Origin: Paralvinella palmiformis
Taxonomy: Eukaryota; Annelida; Polychaeta; Terebellida; Alvinellidae
Assembly (NCBI GenBank): GCA_025642065.1
Contig: JAODUP010000034.1
Location: 758,501-822,500, forward strand
Reading direction: 5' to 3'
DNA: 64,000 bases
Part shown: one piece after another, positions 12,300 through 23,224 of the stretch
Position numbering within the stretch: position 1 is the first letter of the stretch
Layout: each line of letters begins with the position of its first letter
Position numbers and translations under genes: made by a program
Notes under the pieces: model-generated
Told to the model about the DNA's origin: nothing
Database searches by the model: none
The model's input: the letters and a program-made list of their open reading frames with translations, nothing else

Positions 12300-14218
12300 A
12301 TCTAGTCTGCTTCAGATCTGGTTATGGCTGGCGAATAACGGTGTGCTTTAAAATATGGTTTCCTCCAAATGGCCTAGAAAACAAAGCAAAAATTCACTTT
12401 CCTAACAAACCAAAATTCCCCCTTTTTGCTGTCCCCAATATGTTCAAAATCGCTAAATTTCGCTGATCTATATTATGCAGATTAGCCTTTAAAAAGAAGA
12501 TAAATGTGTAATGCATACACGCTAGACGTCTAAAATCAGTTAGATATCCATTGACACACATTATAAATAGATCAATAATTACCGGTATTGTTCCCAATCA
12601 ACTGAAAATAGCTAAGGTAATTCCAATACACAAATCAGCTAATCCCACTGAATTAAAAAACTATAGACCCATCAGCCTTCTCCCAGCTTTTTCGAAAATA
12701 TTTGAAAGGATAATGTATAACAAGGTAATGAGCTTCCTCAATAGTAATAATATTCTTTACAAACATCAGTATGGTTTTCGTGAGAAACACTCAACAATTC
12801 ACCCAATTATACATTTATTAAATCAATGTGCAATAGCTAATAATTCGACTCCTAAGCAAGTTACCTTATCTATTTTCTGCGACCTCTCAAAAGCATTTGA
12901 TGTTATAAAGACAGACACATTATTAAATAAATTAAATTACTACGGTATTAGGGGAGTCGCCAACAAATGGTTTGCCAGTTATCTTGTGAATAGGAAACAA
13001 TATGTTCAAATCGGTAAAACGAAGTCAGATATTGAATTCATGAACTGTGGGGTACCACAAGGATCTATCCTAGGTCCTTTGCTATACCTAATATATGTTA
13101 ATGATATATCAAAATCCACAAATGCACATATATTATCTTTTGCAGACGACACTTCTTTAATCATTAGTGATACTGATATTTCCACCTTATATCAAAGGGC
13201 AAATGTAGAAATGAATAACTTATTTGAATGGTTTTGTCAAATGGTCTCTCGCAAATAAAAACAAACAAAATATATGGTTTTCAAAGGTGGTACAAAAAAT
13301 TTGGGATTTTAACATTTTGGACATTTCAGTTGGTGACTCATTTAGAAAATTTGGTTCTAAATTCCAAAAAAACCACCAAATTTTTTGGTGCTTTCTGAGA
13401 GACTCTTTCATGGAAATATCATTTGATTTACGTGAAAAAAAAATTTGGGGCCCTTATATGGCATAAAACAAGTAAAAAACCACCAAAAAAATCTAAAAAC
13501 TTTATACCTGGTTTCATAAACCATATATCTCATATGGTTTACAAATTTGGGGGGGAACCCCTTAAAATCCTTCGAAAACTGTGTCTTTGCAAAAAAGAGC
13601 TATTCGTTTTAATTCGGGTTATAAAATCATACCCCCCTTATTCCAAAATTGTAAATTTTTAAATAAATGTATAAATAAAATGTTTGTTCATGGACGACTT
13701 TTTTCAAAAATTTCCCTTTTCCTTGTGGCCTTTTCCCGTCTAAATTCTGAATTACAGGAAAATCCTGACAAGGCAATCAGCATATGCATGTCCCTAGTTT
13801 GCCCGTTTTTTAGTCAATTTTCCCATTATATGGAACAATTGGAATAGTATCCTTTCCACTTGTAATTCAAGATAAAAAACTAAAAAAACCCTAAAAAGTT
13901 ACATCTTAGCAAATTACTCAGCATCTGTAAAATGCAAAACCCTTATTGTTGTCAATGCACACATGTCTAGGTAATGATATGATTCCTTGGTACCTGGTCC
14001 ACATACTTCCAATACACACACGACCAGACTTGCAAATACACAAACGGCGTTTTATTGAGCTGACTATTATTAGATATATTTGTTCGGGGCCAATGGGAAG
14101 ACAGTTTCGGCTACATTGGTCCCCCAATTTCTTTATATGTAATATACTTGTACAATTGCATTATGTATACGTTATTTGATATTGAAATTGGAAATAAATA
14201 CTACTACTACTACTACTT
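12300..14218 (+). mobile_element. Jockey/CR1-type LINE, 5'-truncated, with (CTA)n tail
   Basis: An intact RT segment (12551-13258) is followed by frameshifted connection and C-terminal sequence. Fragments such as KKKISS-like and YACP-like phrases are readable across frames to about 13850. A 3' untranslated part ends in AAATAAATACTACTACTACT at 14194-14217. The order and tail fit a LINE inserted by its 3' end. Sequence before 12300 does not read as the endonuclease domain, so the copy is truncated. Confidence 0.85.
12551..13258 (+). pseudogene. Non-LTR reverse transcriptase fragment (235 codons open)
   Basis: This RT domain copies LINE RNA at a nicked target site. Conserved blocks by residue are NYRPISLLP (37-45), YGFREKHST (74-82), catalytic motif A DLSKAFD (111-117), GVPQGSILGPLLYLIYVNDI (167-186) and catalytic FADD (197-200). 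The frame breaks right after NNLFEWFC, where related elements continue with an N-x-LS...NKTKYMVF phrase in another frame (13242-13280). It lacks the endonuclease and C-terminal parts in frame, so it is not an active protein. Confidence 0.9.
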
Positions 14219-15169
14219 AGGGGGAATTTCAGCGTTTTTTCTATTTGAATTACTGTTGTGTTTTCAATGTATACATCTTTGTTAAAAATGTGGAAATTTT
14301 TAAAAGGAATGAAGGAGCCAACAGTAAAGATATTAAAATAATACAAAATTTGTTGTGTGGGTAGAAACTCTGCATACGTACGAACGTTAATGAACCATTG
14401 TCAGTTACAATTATAATATTTAAAAGGTTTTTACATTTTTAAATCAATGTATTTCACACAAAGAAAAAAATATGTTGAAACTATGGGATAAATCTGAAAA
14501 GGATACTGACAACCAAAGAATTACTTTTACGTGTATTGGTACATTCCAAACAGGCAAACTTTTGTGCTCACTCAGTCTAGTGTCAGCAGGTCCAGTAAGG
14601 CTACAAGTTAGTTTTACACACTGCTAATGTATCATTGTGAATCTGAGCTGAACGAGTAAACCTATGATATTTTGCCTAACATCACACCCAACTGCAAACA
14701 CTTCCACAAGCTCTAATTGTGTCGTATAAACTTGTCTTGACTCAATGAATACAATATCCTTTCCATTAAGACATATTTGTGGTATTCTATATATATAAAA
14801 CGCTTGATTGTGGCGGGAAGTATGACCAGCTCTCGATGTAATGGCACCGGAATATTTCTCGGATAGTTCAGCTATTAGATAAGTTACACCAGTGAAACTG
14901 GTGTATTTTGCATATTATGTAATATAGATTTAATTTATATTAATTGATTATATTTAGTTATTTCTTGTATTTTCTTTTTAACTGCTCATTTGACGCCCTA
15001 CATTATCACCCACTCCAGTGTTTCCCATAAGAACTCGGTTTTTGCTTGTGTATGTTTTATTTAATTTTCACTTATTTTATTTTATAATTATAATAATTAT
15101 CTAGAGATCAGTTGTTTTCCCTTAAAACCCCAGGTGTAATACCCTTTGTTTACGATCCCAAGTGGAAAA

Positions 15170-16467
15170 CATCCAAAGCAGATTGGGTCTGATGCCAGTA
15201 ATTTGATCACTGTTAACACCATTAATGGCACAGCTGTACAAAAAGTAAGTATTGGTGTTATTAACTGTCATTTGATCTGTAATAAATCTGATGAAATATC
15301 TGATTTTTAAAAATATTGTAACGGATTTTCTGAGGTAATGTTTCAGACAAAAAATTGTTGGGATGTGACTCCAGCGGATATTCATTCCCCCATGCAGCTC
15401 GATTACAAAAAAATGGGGGGGGGATTTTTCCCCCATTCTTTTTGGAAACCCCAAGCTTTGGTGTTTTTGTTATTTGGGATTTTTTCTGATATTCGTTTTT
15501 TTATCTTTTAAAGGGTTAGTTCTTTGGGCCTTGGGTTTTTACAAATACCTTTTTCTTTTAACCAGGATATTTAAATATCATGATGAAAAGGGATTTCCCG
15601 GGTCCTGACAATGAGTTAAATTTTTCCCTTCCTTTAAGAATTTAGAAATTTATTGCCTTTGGCATGGATGATCAAAATCTTCTAAAACAAAAATAATAAA
15701 ACAAATATTTTATATTTGGGATCATAAATTTTGTTAAATCCCCAAAGAAACCCGCATTACAGATGGGTGATCTTTGATTACCCCAATGGGTCAGTAAAAA
15801 TCTAGGGGTTATTTTTGACCAATGTTTTAAATGCATGAACATGTCACATCAGTATGCCGAGCCCACATCTTAAGAACATCCACTGTTTAAAAGCATTTTG
15901 AAAAAAACATTTTTAACTGTAGTTATGCCTTTTTAATCTCAAGACTATTGTAACTCCCCGTTTATGGCATATCTGATTATAACATTAACGCCTTGGCGAA
16001 TTTAGAATAGTGCAGTCCCTTGAACAAATACTAAAAATAATCATATCACCACAATTCTTCAAAAACCATTAGCTACCTTTTGACAGCATATCCATTTTAA
16101 AATTTTTAATAACATAAACCTATTAATGATATGGGCCAGAATACCTGGGGAACTGGTTTCCAAAAAATCATCCAAAAACCAGGTCACCCATAAAACTTTT
16201 GATCCCATGTTTTGGTCAAGTCATATGGTGATTGTGCTTTTAGTGTTGACCCCACTTTGTGGAATCAGTTGGGGAAAAATTCAAATTATACCTTTGGGAA
16301 AATTTTTAATCTTCTAAAAACACACCTATTTAAGGTGGCTTTCCCAGATAAATAATTTTTACAGACATTATTTGGGGTATTATTATATTACATATTATTT
16401 GTACAGCGCCTTTGAATGGCTCCTGCTAGTAAGGGCACTTTTTAAATATACATTATTATTATTATTC
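15170..16467 (+). mobile_element. Second L2-like LINE, internally deleted and decayed
   Basis: At 15175-15470 the frame ASNLITVNTIN ... VINCHLICNKSDEISDF ... DVTPADIH matches the start of an L2/CR1 apurinic endonuclease domain. The RT core is missing. From about 15795 the reading resumes as LGVIFDQCFK and a C-terminal run to KTHL-like sequence near 16330. The 3' end GGGCACTTTTTAAATATACA leads into (TTA)n at 16446-16466. Many homopolymer-associated frameshifts occur. Confidence 0.7.
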
Positions 16468-16785
16468 TATCTCAGTTCTAAACAAATAAATGTCATTTTG
16501 TCATGAAAAAGTTTTTAATAAGTCATCAAATGTGTGTTAACACCTATTAAATGTCATTGATACTACTCAGTACACTACAGTCACTGGATAAAACTGGCGT
16601 TGTTGCCATAAAAGCATGTGTATGTTTTTATCATGCGTGATAGGAAGTAAAACACAAGTGCACTTTCTCTGTAAAAAAATTGTTGCAGCCATTAGTCAAA
16701 ATGCTGAAGCACAGGAATTTTAGTATGAAGTATAAATTAAGTGTGATTGTATGGCACAATAAAAATTGTCAGAATGTGTCATATA

Positions 16786-18419
16786 CAGCCATGGGATAAT
16801 CGGAATTGGTAATCAATTGTAAATGATTACATGATTAAGTAATTGCAATGACAATTTCCAGATGCAATGTAATCATAATCTATTACATAGTAAATGTAAT
16901 CACAATTAAACAAGGTATTTAATTATTTACCATGTTATATCATGCCAGAGATATGGTTTCGTATGAAAAGCAAAAGATAACAGAACTAATTTACGCATTG
17001 ACAGACTGCTGTCATATTTAAACCTATAATGATTTGTCAGTTTATTGGTTCTACAAACATCAAAGGAAAATGTGTTGAAACATTGCTTCGGATGTTGCAA
17101 CTATTATAAGTCATATAAACAGGCATTTCAGATTAACTCCTGTTGTTTTCACACTGTTAAGCCCAAGCTAGTCACACAGAGCCAGCAATCATGCAAAAGT
17201 AGTTCTTTTAACTACAGCTCCAAACAGACATGGGGTCAACTCAATTTCTGGAAGTGATAAAGTTTACTACAAAAAAAAGGTATTCACAAATTAATTTACC
17301 TTTAAATATTTTAATTCAGAAATATTTCTTCTATGACAACCCTACTTGGAATATAAACTACTCAGAGTAGTTATTCCAAGCAGGGCTTGACATTAATGGT
17401 TGTACGCCTGTCCTGGACAACCAAACTACATAATCGGACAAGTAAAACCACATGCTTGGTTGTCCGCCATGTCAAGTTGTATTTTCGATGGGTCTTAGTG
17501 ACCAAGAATCAGTGAAATTACATTTTCCATAGAATGATTTTCCGGTGTTTTGGACCTCTTCCAGGTGAGTTTTTTTCTTAGTTTAAAACACTAGCGCCGA
17601 TACCTCAATAACGATCGCTAAAAAACATTGTTCCTGGTTGTACTACTTGTAGGCTGGATTTTGAAACCATTTTCAGCAGAAAATGGGTCAATTATCAACC
17701 GAGAATTTCTTGATCAGATATCATATTTTTTAATATTTACTAAATATAAGAACCATGCTTGAAGGATGGGAGAGATTTTGGTGAGGTGTTGATCTTAGCT
17801 GGTAAACAGCCATTTGCATTATGATAGTCACTTAACTCAAACACTCTCTCCTGATTGGCCAGTTGTCTCTGTTTACAGTAAATAAAAGCACATGGTCTTG
17901 TTTATATGATGGATTTCTGTCCCTTTCCTGTTTATTTGTTTGATCACTGGGTTTTTTCTCCATTTTATGTTAATATTATGACGTAAATATGGATTCCATA
18001 AATAATATTAACTGTTTTTTGATAACTTAATTGTGTTTCTTCCTTGATCCTCTGTGTATGAATTATTACTATCTTTGTTTGCTATTTTGCGCTTTATTTT
18101 ATATTTAAAAAAACAGTGGACTATATATATTATATAGACCTTACCTGGCAATAGTCAGGTTACACATGATGCACTTCATTACTAAATATACATTTCCCAA
18201 ATATTTAAACAATGCCAATTCTGATTACATGTATGATAATATATTTAAATGGAACACAGTATTTTAATTTCCTTGTGAAAACTGGATATTAATCTATATC
18301 TTAAATCAGTCCAGTTGTGATTTTGTTGTCAAGGCAACCAACCATCAGAATGAATGTAATCGTAGTATTCTCAAGTAATCTTAATTGATTATCTTGTTCC
18401 TGTAATTGCCCCAACCCTG
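16786..18419. mobile_element. hAT-like non-autonomous element, 1.63 kb, perfect 8-bp target duplication
   Basis: The 8-bp direct repeat GTCATATA occurs immediately outside both ends (16778-16785 and 18420-18427). The left end reads CAGCCATGGGATAATCGGAA; the right end, complemented, reads CAGGGTTGGGGCAATTACAG. Both start with CAG and continue with ATTAC/TAATC-rich subterminal repeats. I see no transposase reading frame inside. It carries an AATTCC-family copy starting at 17225. Confidence 0.75.
17225..17400 (+). repeat. Partial copy of the CAGACATGGGGTCA repeat family
   Basis: It begins with CAGACATGGGGTCAACTCAA at 17225, the same terminus as the complete copy at 22223. It also contains an inverted pair around CCTACTTGGAATA and TTATTCCAAGCAGG (17340-17386). 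Nested inside the hAT-like element at 16786-18419. Confidence 0.6.
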
Positions 18420-18427
18420 GTCATATA

Positions 18428-19388
18428 GTAATACTTCATGTTTAATAATTCTGTATGTAAGAAATATACTATAGTACTAGGCAAATACACCTTTTTCTTA
18501 CTGCCTAATAATGAGATGTTATACGTTAAACTTCCCCTTAATGACATCATCACAAAAATGTTAAAAACTAGTATATGTGCTGTAAATGATACACTATTTA
18601 CACTCATTTTCATGCATAGGGAACTTTTCACTTCAGCAGGAGAGGTTCATAGGCCTGATAGGGTGGTGAAAACAAACGTGTACTTCTATTTTAGTAGTCA
18701 AAACATGGAAATCTTTAATTTAAATTAAAGCCAGCCTGCTTAAATACCTTTATTAGTTAAGTAACATAAAAACTTAATAATATAATACAATATTTAGGCA
18801 GGATAAATATGGGCGATATTCGAGTAAGTGCATGACAGTCACGGATTCATCATTCGGTGACATAAGGACAAAACGTCAAACTGAATTACAACGAAGTGCA
18901 TAAATGGTGTTAACTATTTTATAATTAATTACGAATAATGGTGAAAGTATATTGCTCACAGCACATAGTATGCCTTGCCGCTGTAACATCTCACGCTGCA
19001 CGTTTGCAGAGCTTGGGCAGCGTAACAGAAGCGGCATCTCACCAAGGTGGCGGCCATCTTTAGTCCAGATTATTTTAGGATCGAAGAAATCCAGTGAATC
19101 TACAATTTACCATCAGTAATTGTTGGCTCATTTTTTTCTGTCTGTTTCCTAACTTCTGATCATGAAACAAGGCTATGACACCCGAAAGCGTATAGATCTA
19201 TAGACATTTATTTACAGAACTCTGCAAGTCTCTGAAAAACGATCACTGGAATGACAAAGGAATAATAATATTAAATATAGTAAATTGGCGCCTTTATCTT
19301 GTTGAGGTAAAATTAAGGGACACAAAGTAGAATATAAATATTTCACATACACTGCTTCGTGCTTTAATATCCACACACACACACACGT

Positions 19389-19431
<43 letters not shown>

Positions 19432-20126
19432 GGGGAGGGAGAGGGGGGGGGTCGGTTTGTATAGACTCTTCCCCATTACTTCAGATGTTTATACTTGATG
19501 CCTGGGTTTGAGAGCTTTAAACTTTAATTCACTGAGATAGCAATAATATATACGATTCTTTTATGTCTTCTTTACCTCGATTAAACCACCTTAAAGTGGT
19601 TTTATACGACAATTTCAGACAGATGTAAATTGTTTTAATAAGAAAAGATTGATCAACTGATTTTCAGTGGCCAGAACTGGCAGGAGAAATGCAATTTGAA
19701 GCTATGTATTTTTGTGTGTGGAACAAGATAAATAATAATCGTTTAAAAGTCATTAATTAAATAACCAAAGAGAAGACCCACATACACATTTATGGAAAAT
19801 ACTGTATCAGCCAGAGTTCTTAAAGACTTGGTGCTAGTCCTATGAGTGTCTGGCGAGGAAAACAAATTCTACAAACACGGGTAAAAGTCAGATTATAACA
19901 CACACACATAGTGTGTAAGTGGGTGTGTGTCTCCAACGGGGTTAGGTTATATTTGTTACAGTAATTAGATTTACCATATACCTAAACCTGTTTACTAATT
20001 ACATTTCACGCATTACAATTTATAAGATATTTTGTGTCATATTTTATTAATGAAATATTATATTATTGTGAGATGTTAGACTTTATTAGATTAGTTTGTA
20101 ATGGGTATTTGCAGAAGTTTTACACG
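18428..20126. other. Intergenic upstream of the G-alpha gene
   Basis: There is no recognised gene. It holds a microsatellite at 19371-19452 and, near 19010-19070, a GC-richer stretch with GGCGGCCATCTT that could be regulatory. The short open frames at 18389-18728 show no domain. Confidence 0.6.
19371..19452. repeat. (CA)n-(TA)n-(GA)n-(G)n compound microsatellite
   Basis: CACACA, then TATATA, then GAGAGA and a G-rich end run without interruption. Confidence 0.95.
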
Positions 20127-20142
20127 TGACGTCATGGGCGGG
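20127..20142 (+). promoter_or_regulatory. CRE-like site plus GC box just upstream of the G-alpha start codon
   Basis: A full palindromic CRE (TGACGTCA) lies at 20127-20134 and is followed by GGGCGGG at 20136-20142, 8 to 24 bases before the ATG. The ATG context, AAAATGGCGG, also resembles a YY1 site. No TATA box at a useful distance is evident, which suggests a TATA-less promoter and a short 5' UTR or transcription start in this block. Binding is inferred from motif match only. Confidence 0.5.
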
Positions 20143-20150
20143 ACAACAAA

Positions 20151-20618
20151 ATGGCGGACGTGCGGCTGTGGGTTTGTTGCAATTCCTACGATGACGAAAA
20201 ATTGCAAAGAAATAGGAGCAGAGCCATTGACAAACAAATAAAACAAGAAAAGTTACATTTTCGGAGAACCGTTAAGATTTTATTGTTAGGTTCAGGCGAG
20301 AGTGGTAAGAGTACTTTCTTGAAACAGATGCGTATCATTCACGGGGATGAGTTTGGTGAAGACGATTTACAACAGTACAAGACAGTCATATACGGAAACA
20401 TCATAAAGGGCATGAAAGTACTAATTGATGCCAGGGATAAATTACACATACCGTGGGGTAACGAGAAGAACGCAATACACGCTGACAAAGTGTGGTCATA
20501 CAGTAACAACATCCTTCTTGATGAGCCCATATTCTTGCACTACGTTTCGGATTTATTGGTTTTGTGGGATGACAGTGGAATTAAGAATGCGTTTGATCGT
20601 CGGAGAGAATTTCAACTG
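20151..20618 (+). CDS. GNA13-like: G-alpha 12/13 coding exon 1 (residues 1-156)
   Basis: It starts at the ATG in CAAAATGGCGG and runs to a consensus donor (CTG|GTGAGT) at 20618/20619. It encodes the N-terminal helix, the P-loop and nearly all of the alpha-helical domain. The open frame continues to 20762 past the donor, but the extra codons do not resemble the family and the splice restores the conserved sequence. Confidence 0.95.
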
Positions 20619-23189
20619 GTGAGTATGACGACGTGTGATAATACCAGTTTAATGATGCATATCCAAAGCACTCGCCACACTCAGACTTGGTCACAGTGTA
20701 ATGTTGTCCTACTCAGGCTACTGCAACTTCTGAACTTGCAAGAGCAACCTCAGTCCTCATGAGGCTCATCCATTCGTCCCACCATGAAATGATGAATTCA
20801 TTCGACTTTTGACAGTTTTGTGACTTATTGAAATTTTGCTTATTACTTTAGTCAATTCATTCTGTCTATTCCATTTAATTTGCCTGTTCCTAAACTCAGG
20901 TGAAGTAAATACTAGTGTTTTGTATTTATATGTACGTAGTGGTTACGTATCCGAGCATCGGAACCCTGTACCTCAGCGTTATAGGTCCTAGCACTCAATG
21001 CGCATGTGCCAATTATTCTTCGTTTGCTATTACTTCCACTCAGATATGGCGGCTGAGCATGTATAGTTCTTATATTTGGGTTGAAAGTAGAAGATGCTTT
21101 TGATAGTTTTAAAGAGGTACAAACGAAAATCAAAGAAATAGACGATCGATAGAACAGCCGTGCAGCTTTACAAATAATCAGGGTTCCCAGGTGTCCTAGA
21201 AAACCTGGAATATAATAAATTCGTTTTCCTGGTCCTTGAAATGTCTTTGAATTTGACAAAATCTGAAAATCTCACGGAAAAATACTGCTTTTGGATAAAC
21301 CCCACTTAGAATTTTTTTAAATGAATAAATAGTATACCTGTAGAAAATAATATTTCCTTGTCTGCAGGAACCATAAAATAATGCATTTCTTATAAATGTC
21401 AGATTTTCTTTTTAATCTGATTATAATGTCTATTAATAGACTTAATCTAATATCTTTATTAAACACTAGTAGCAGTAATTACAACCAATGACACTGATGC
21501 AAGCAGATGAAAAATTAAAAACGATCATGAAATTGCTAGGATTTATAATAATATTGATGATGTATGGTTCAGATGCTGAATGGTCGGATCTTTATCACCA
21601 ACAAACAGGATTCCAATGGTCGACTTGCTGTTTCGCATTTGACCGCCGGAAACACCCAAGCTTTGTGCACGCATGTAGAGTGCTCGGAACGTTATCATCA
21701 ACGAACACGATTCCAATGCTTGGATACATAACAACAGCCTTATATGTATTGTTATCTCTATCTGAGAGGTACATAACAACCTATACTTCCACCTTCTCAA
21801 TCTCATTCATTTGCTACAAGCTAAGGTATTGTTCATAGATATTCAATCAAAGCTGCTATTACACCACTAATTGTTGTAATATCAGTGTCACATGCAGAAA
21901 AACTTGTATGCCAAATGGATATGTCACTGGAGACCAATCTGTAAGCCATAGTCGGCATCCAACTGACACACCAACAATTACAGTCCTGTGTTATAAATGT
22001 TGTCTTTTTCCTATCTTTAAATATATCCTATTTGTTTATACAATAACATGCATACTCTTGGACCCTTCGCCAAATTGGCAAAATGTAAAAACCACAACAA
22101 CTTACTGTCTTATAGCAATTTTCCTTAAAACAAAAGATTGCCAGTACCTGACATAACTTTTCTACCTTACAAATAGGAAAGGTTCCATATTAAAGATTAA
22201 GCCGAGATTCCATATATACAGCCAGACATGGGGTCAATTCCATTTGGTCAATTCCACCTTATTTTGTATTCTTTTTTTTGCCTAATACTTTTTACCATGA
22301 GTACCTACTTGGAATACATACTCTGAGTAGCTTGTATTCCAAGTAGGATTATCATGGAAGAAATATTTCTGAATTAAAAAATTAAATGGTAAATTAATTT
22401 GTGGATTTACTTTTATTTTGCCCGTTCTAAACATTGAATTCCTAATAGCAATATCTGTATATAGTTTAGAGGTATGCTATGTGTTGGTGTCACAGTGTTG
22501 TGGGTGGAGCCCATGGTATCCATATTATTTTAATTGGTTAAATGCTCATGTGCTGTGCCACAGTCAGTGTGTATATCTGATATATATATATATAAGGAAC
22601 CAAAGTTCTTGATCAATTTGGTTCCAGCATATTGATAACACAACATTAAGTGTTAACATGGTAAAATTAGCTTAAGCCTAACCACAAGGCACTTTTAGCT
22701 GAAGAGGTATTATCAAGTGGTGGATCATAGTATTGGGTGCATCCCCATGTAAAAATATATTTTGTAATCATCAAAGATGTGTTTATATTCCACTGTCCAG
22801 TAGGAGCCTTGAAATGAATGTATTTGCTTAGTTCTGCCCAGCAGGGGTCAGATTCTGTATTTACTTTCACAACCCTGCTTGGCACTAAACCAGTGACACA
22901 TGGTAAGTTTACAAAAGATCTTAAATGGTTATTAAACAGTTAGGTCTGGGGACAGGCTATAGTCACAGTTTTAGGAGAGGAGGCAAGTTTTGGCTTTAGA
23001 TTGGCATTCCTGGTGAGATCATAAATTAATTAATTCCTAAATAGCAATATCTCTATATAGATTAAAGGTATGCTATGTTGTGGTGTCACAGTATTGGGGG
23101 CGGAGCTCACGGTATCCAGACCATTTTAATTGATTAAATGCTCACTTGGGGTGCCACAGTGTGTGTGCTTATCTGATATATATTATATA

Positions 23190-23224
<35 letters not shown>

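Noticed and set aside
20619..20762. In-frame extension of G-alpha exon 1 beyond the donor
   Set aside because: The donor CTG|GTGAGT is strong and the spliced product restores conserved sequence; the extension has no similarity to the family.
21488..21838. 116-codon open frame in G-alpha intron 1
   Set aside because: No domain recognised. It contains an internal repeat (ACGATTCCAATG-like phrases) and overlaps an equally open frame on the other strand.
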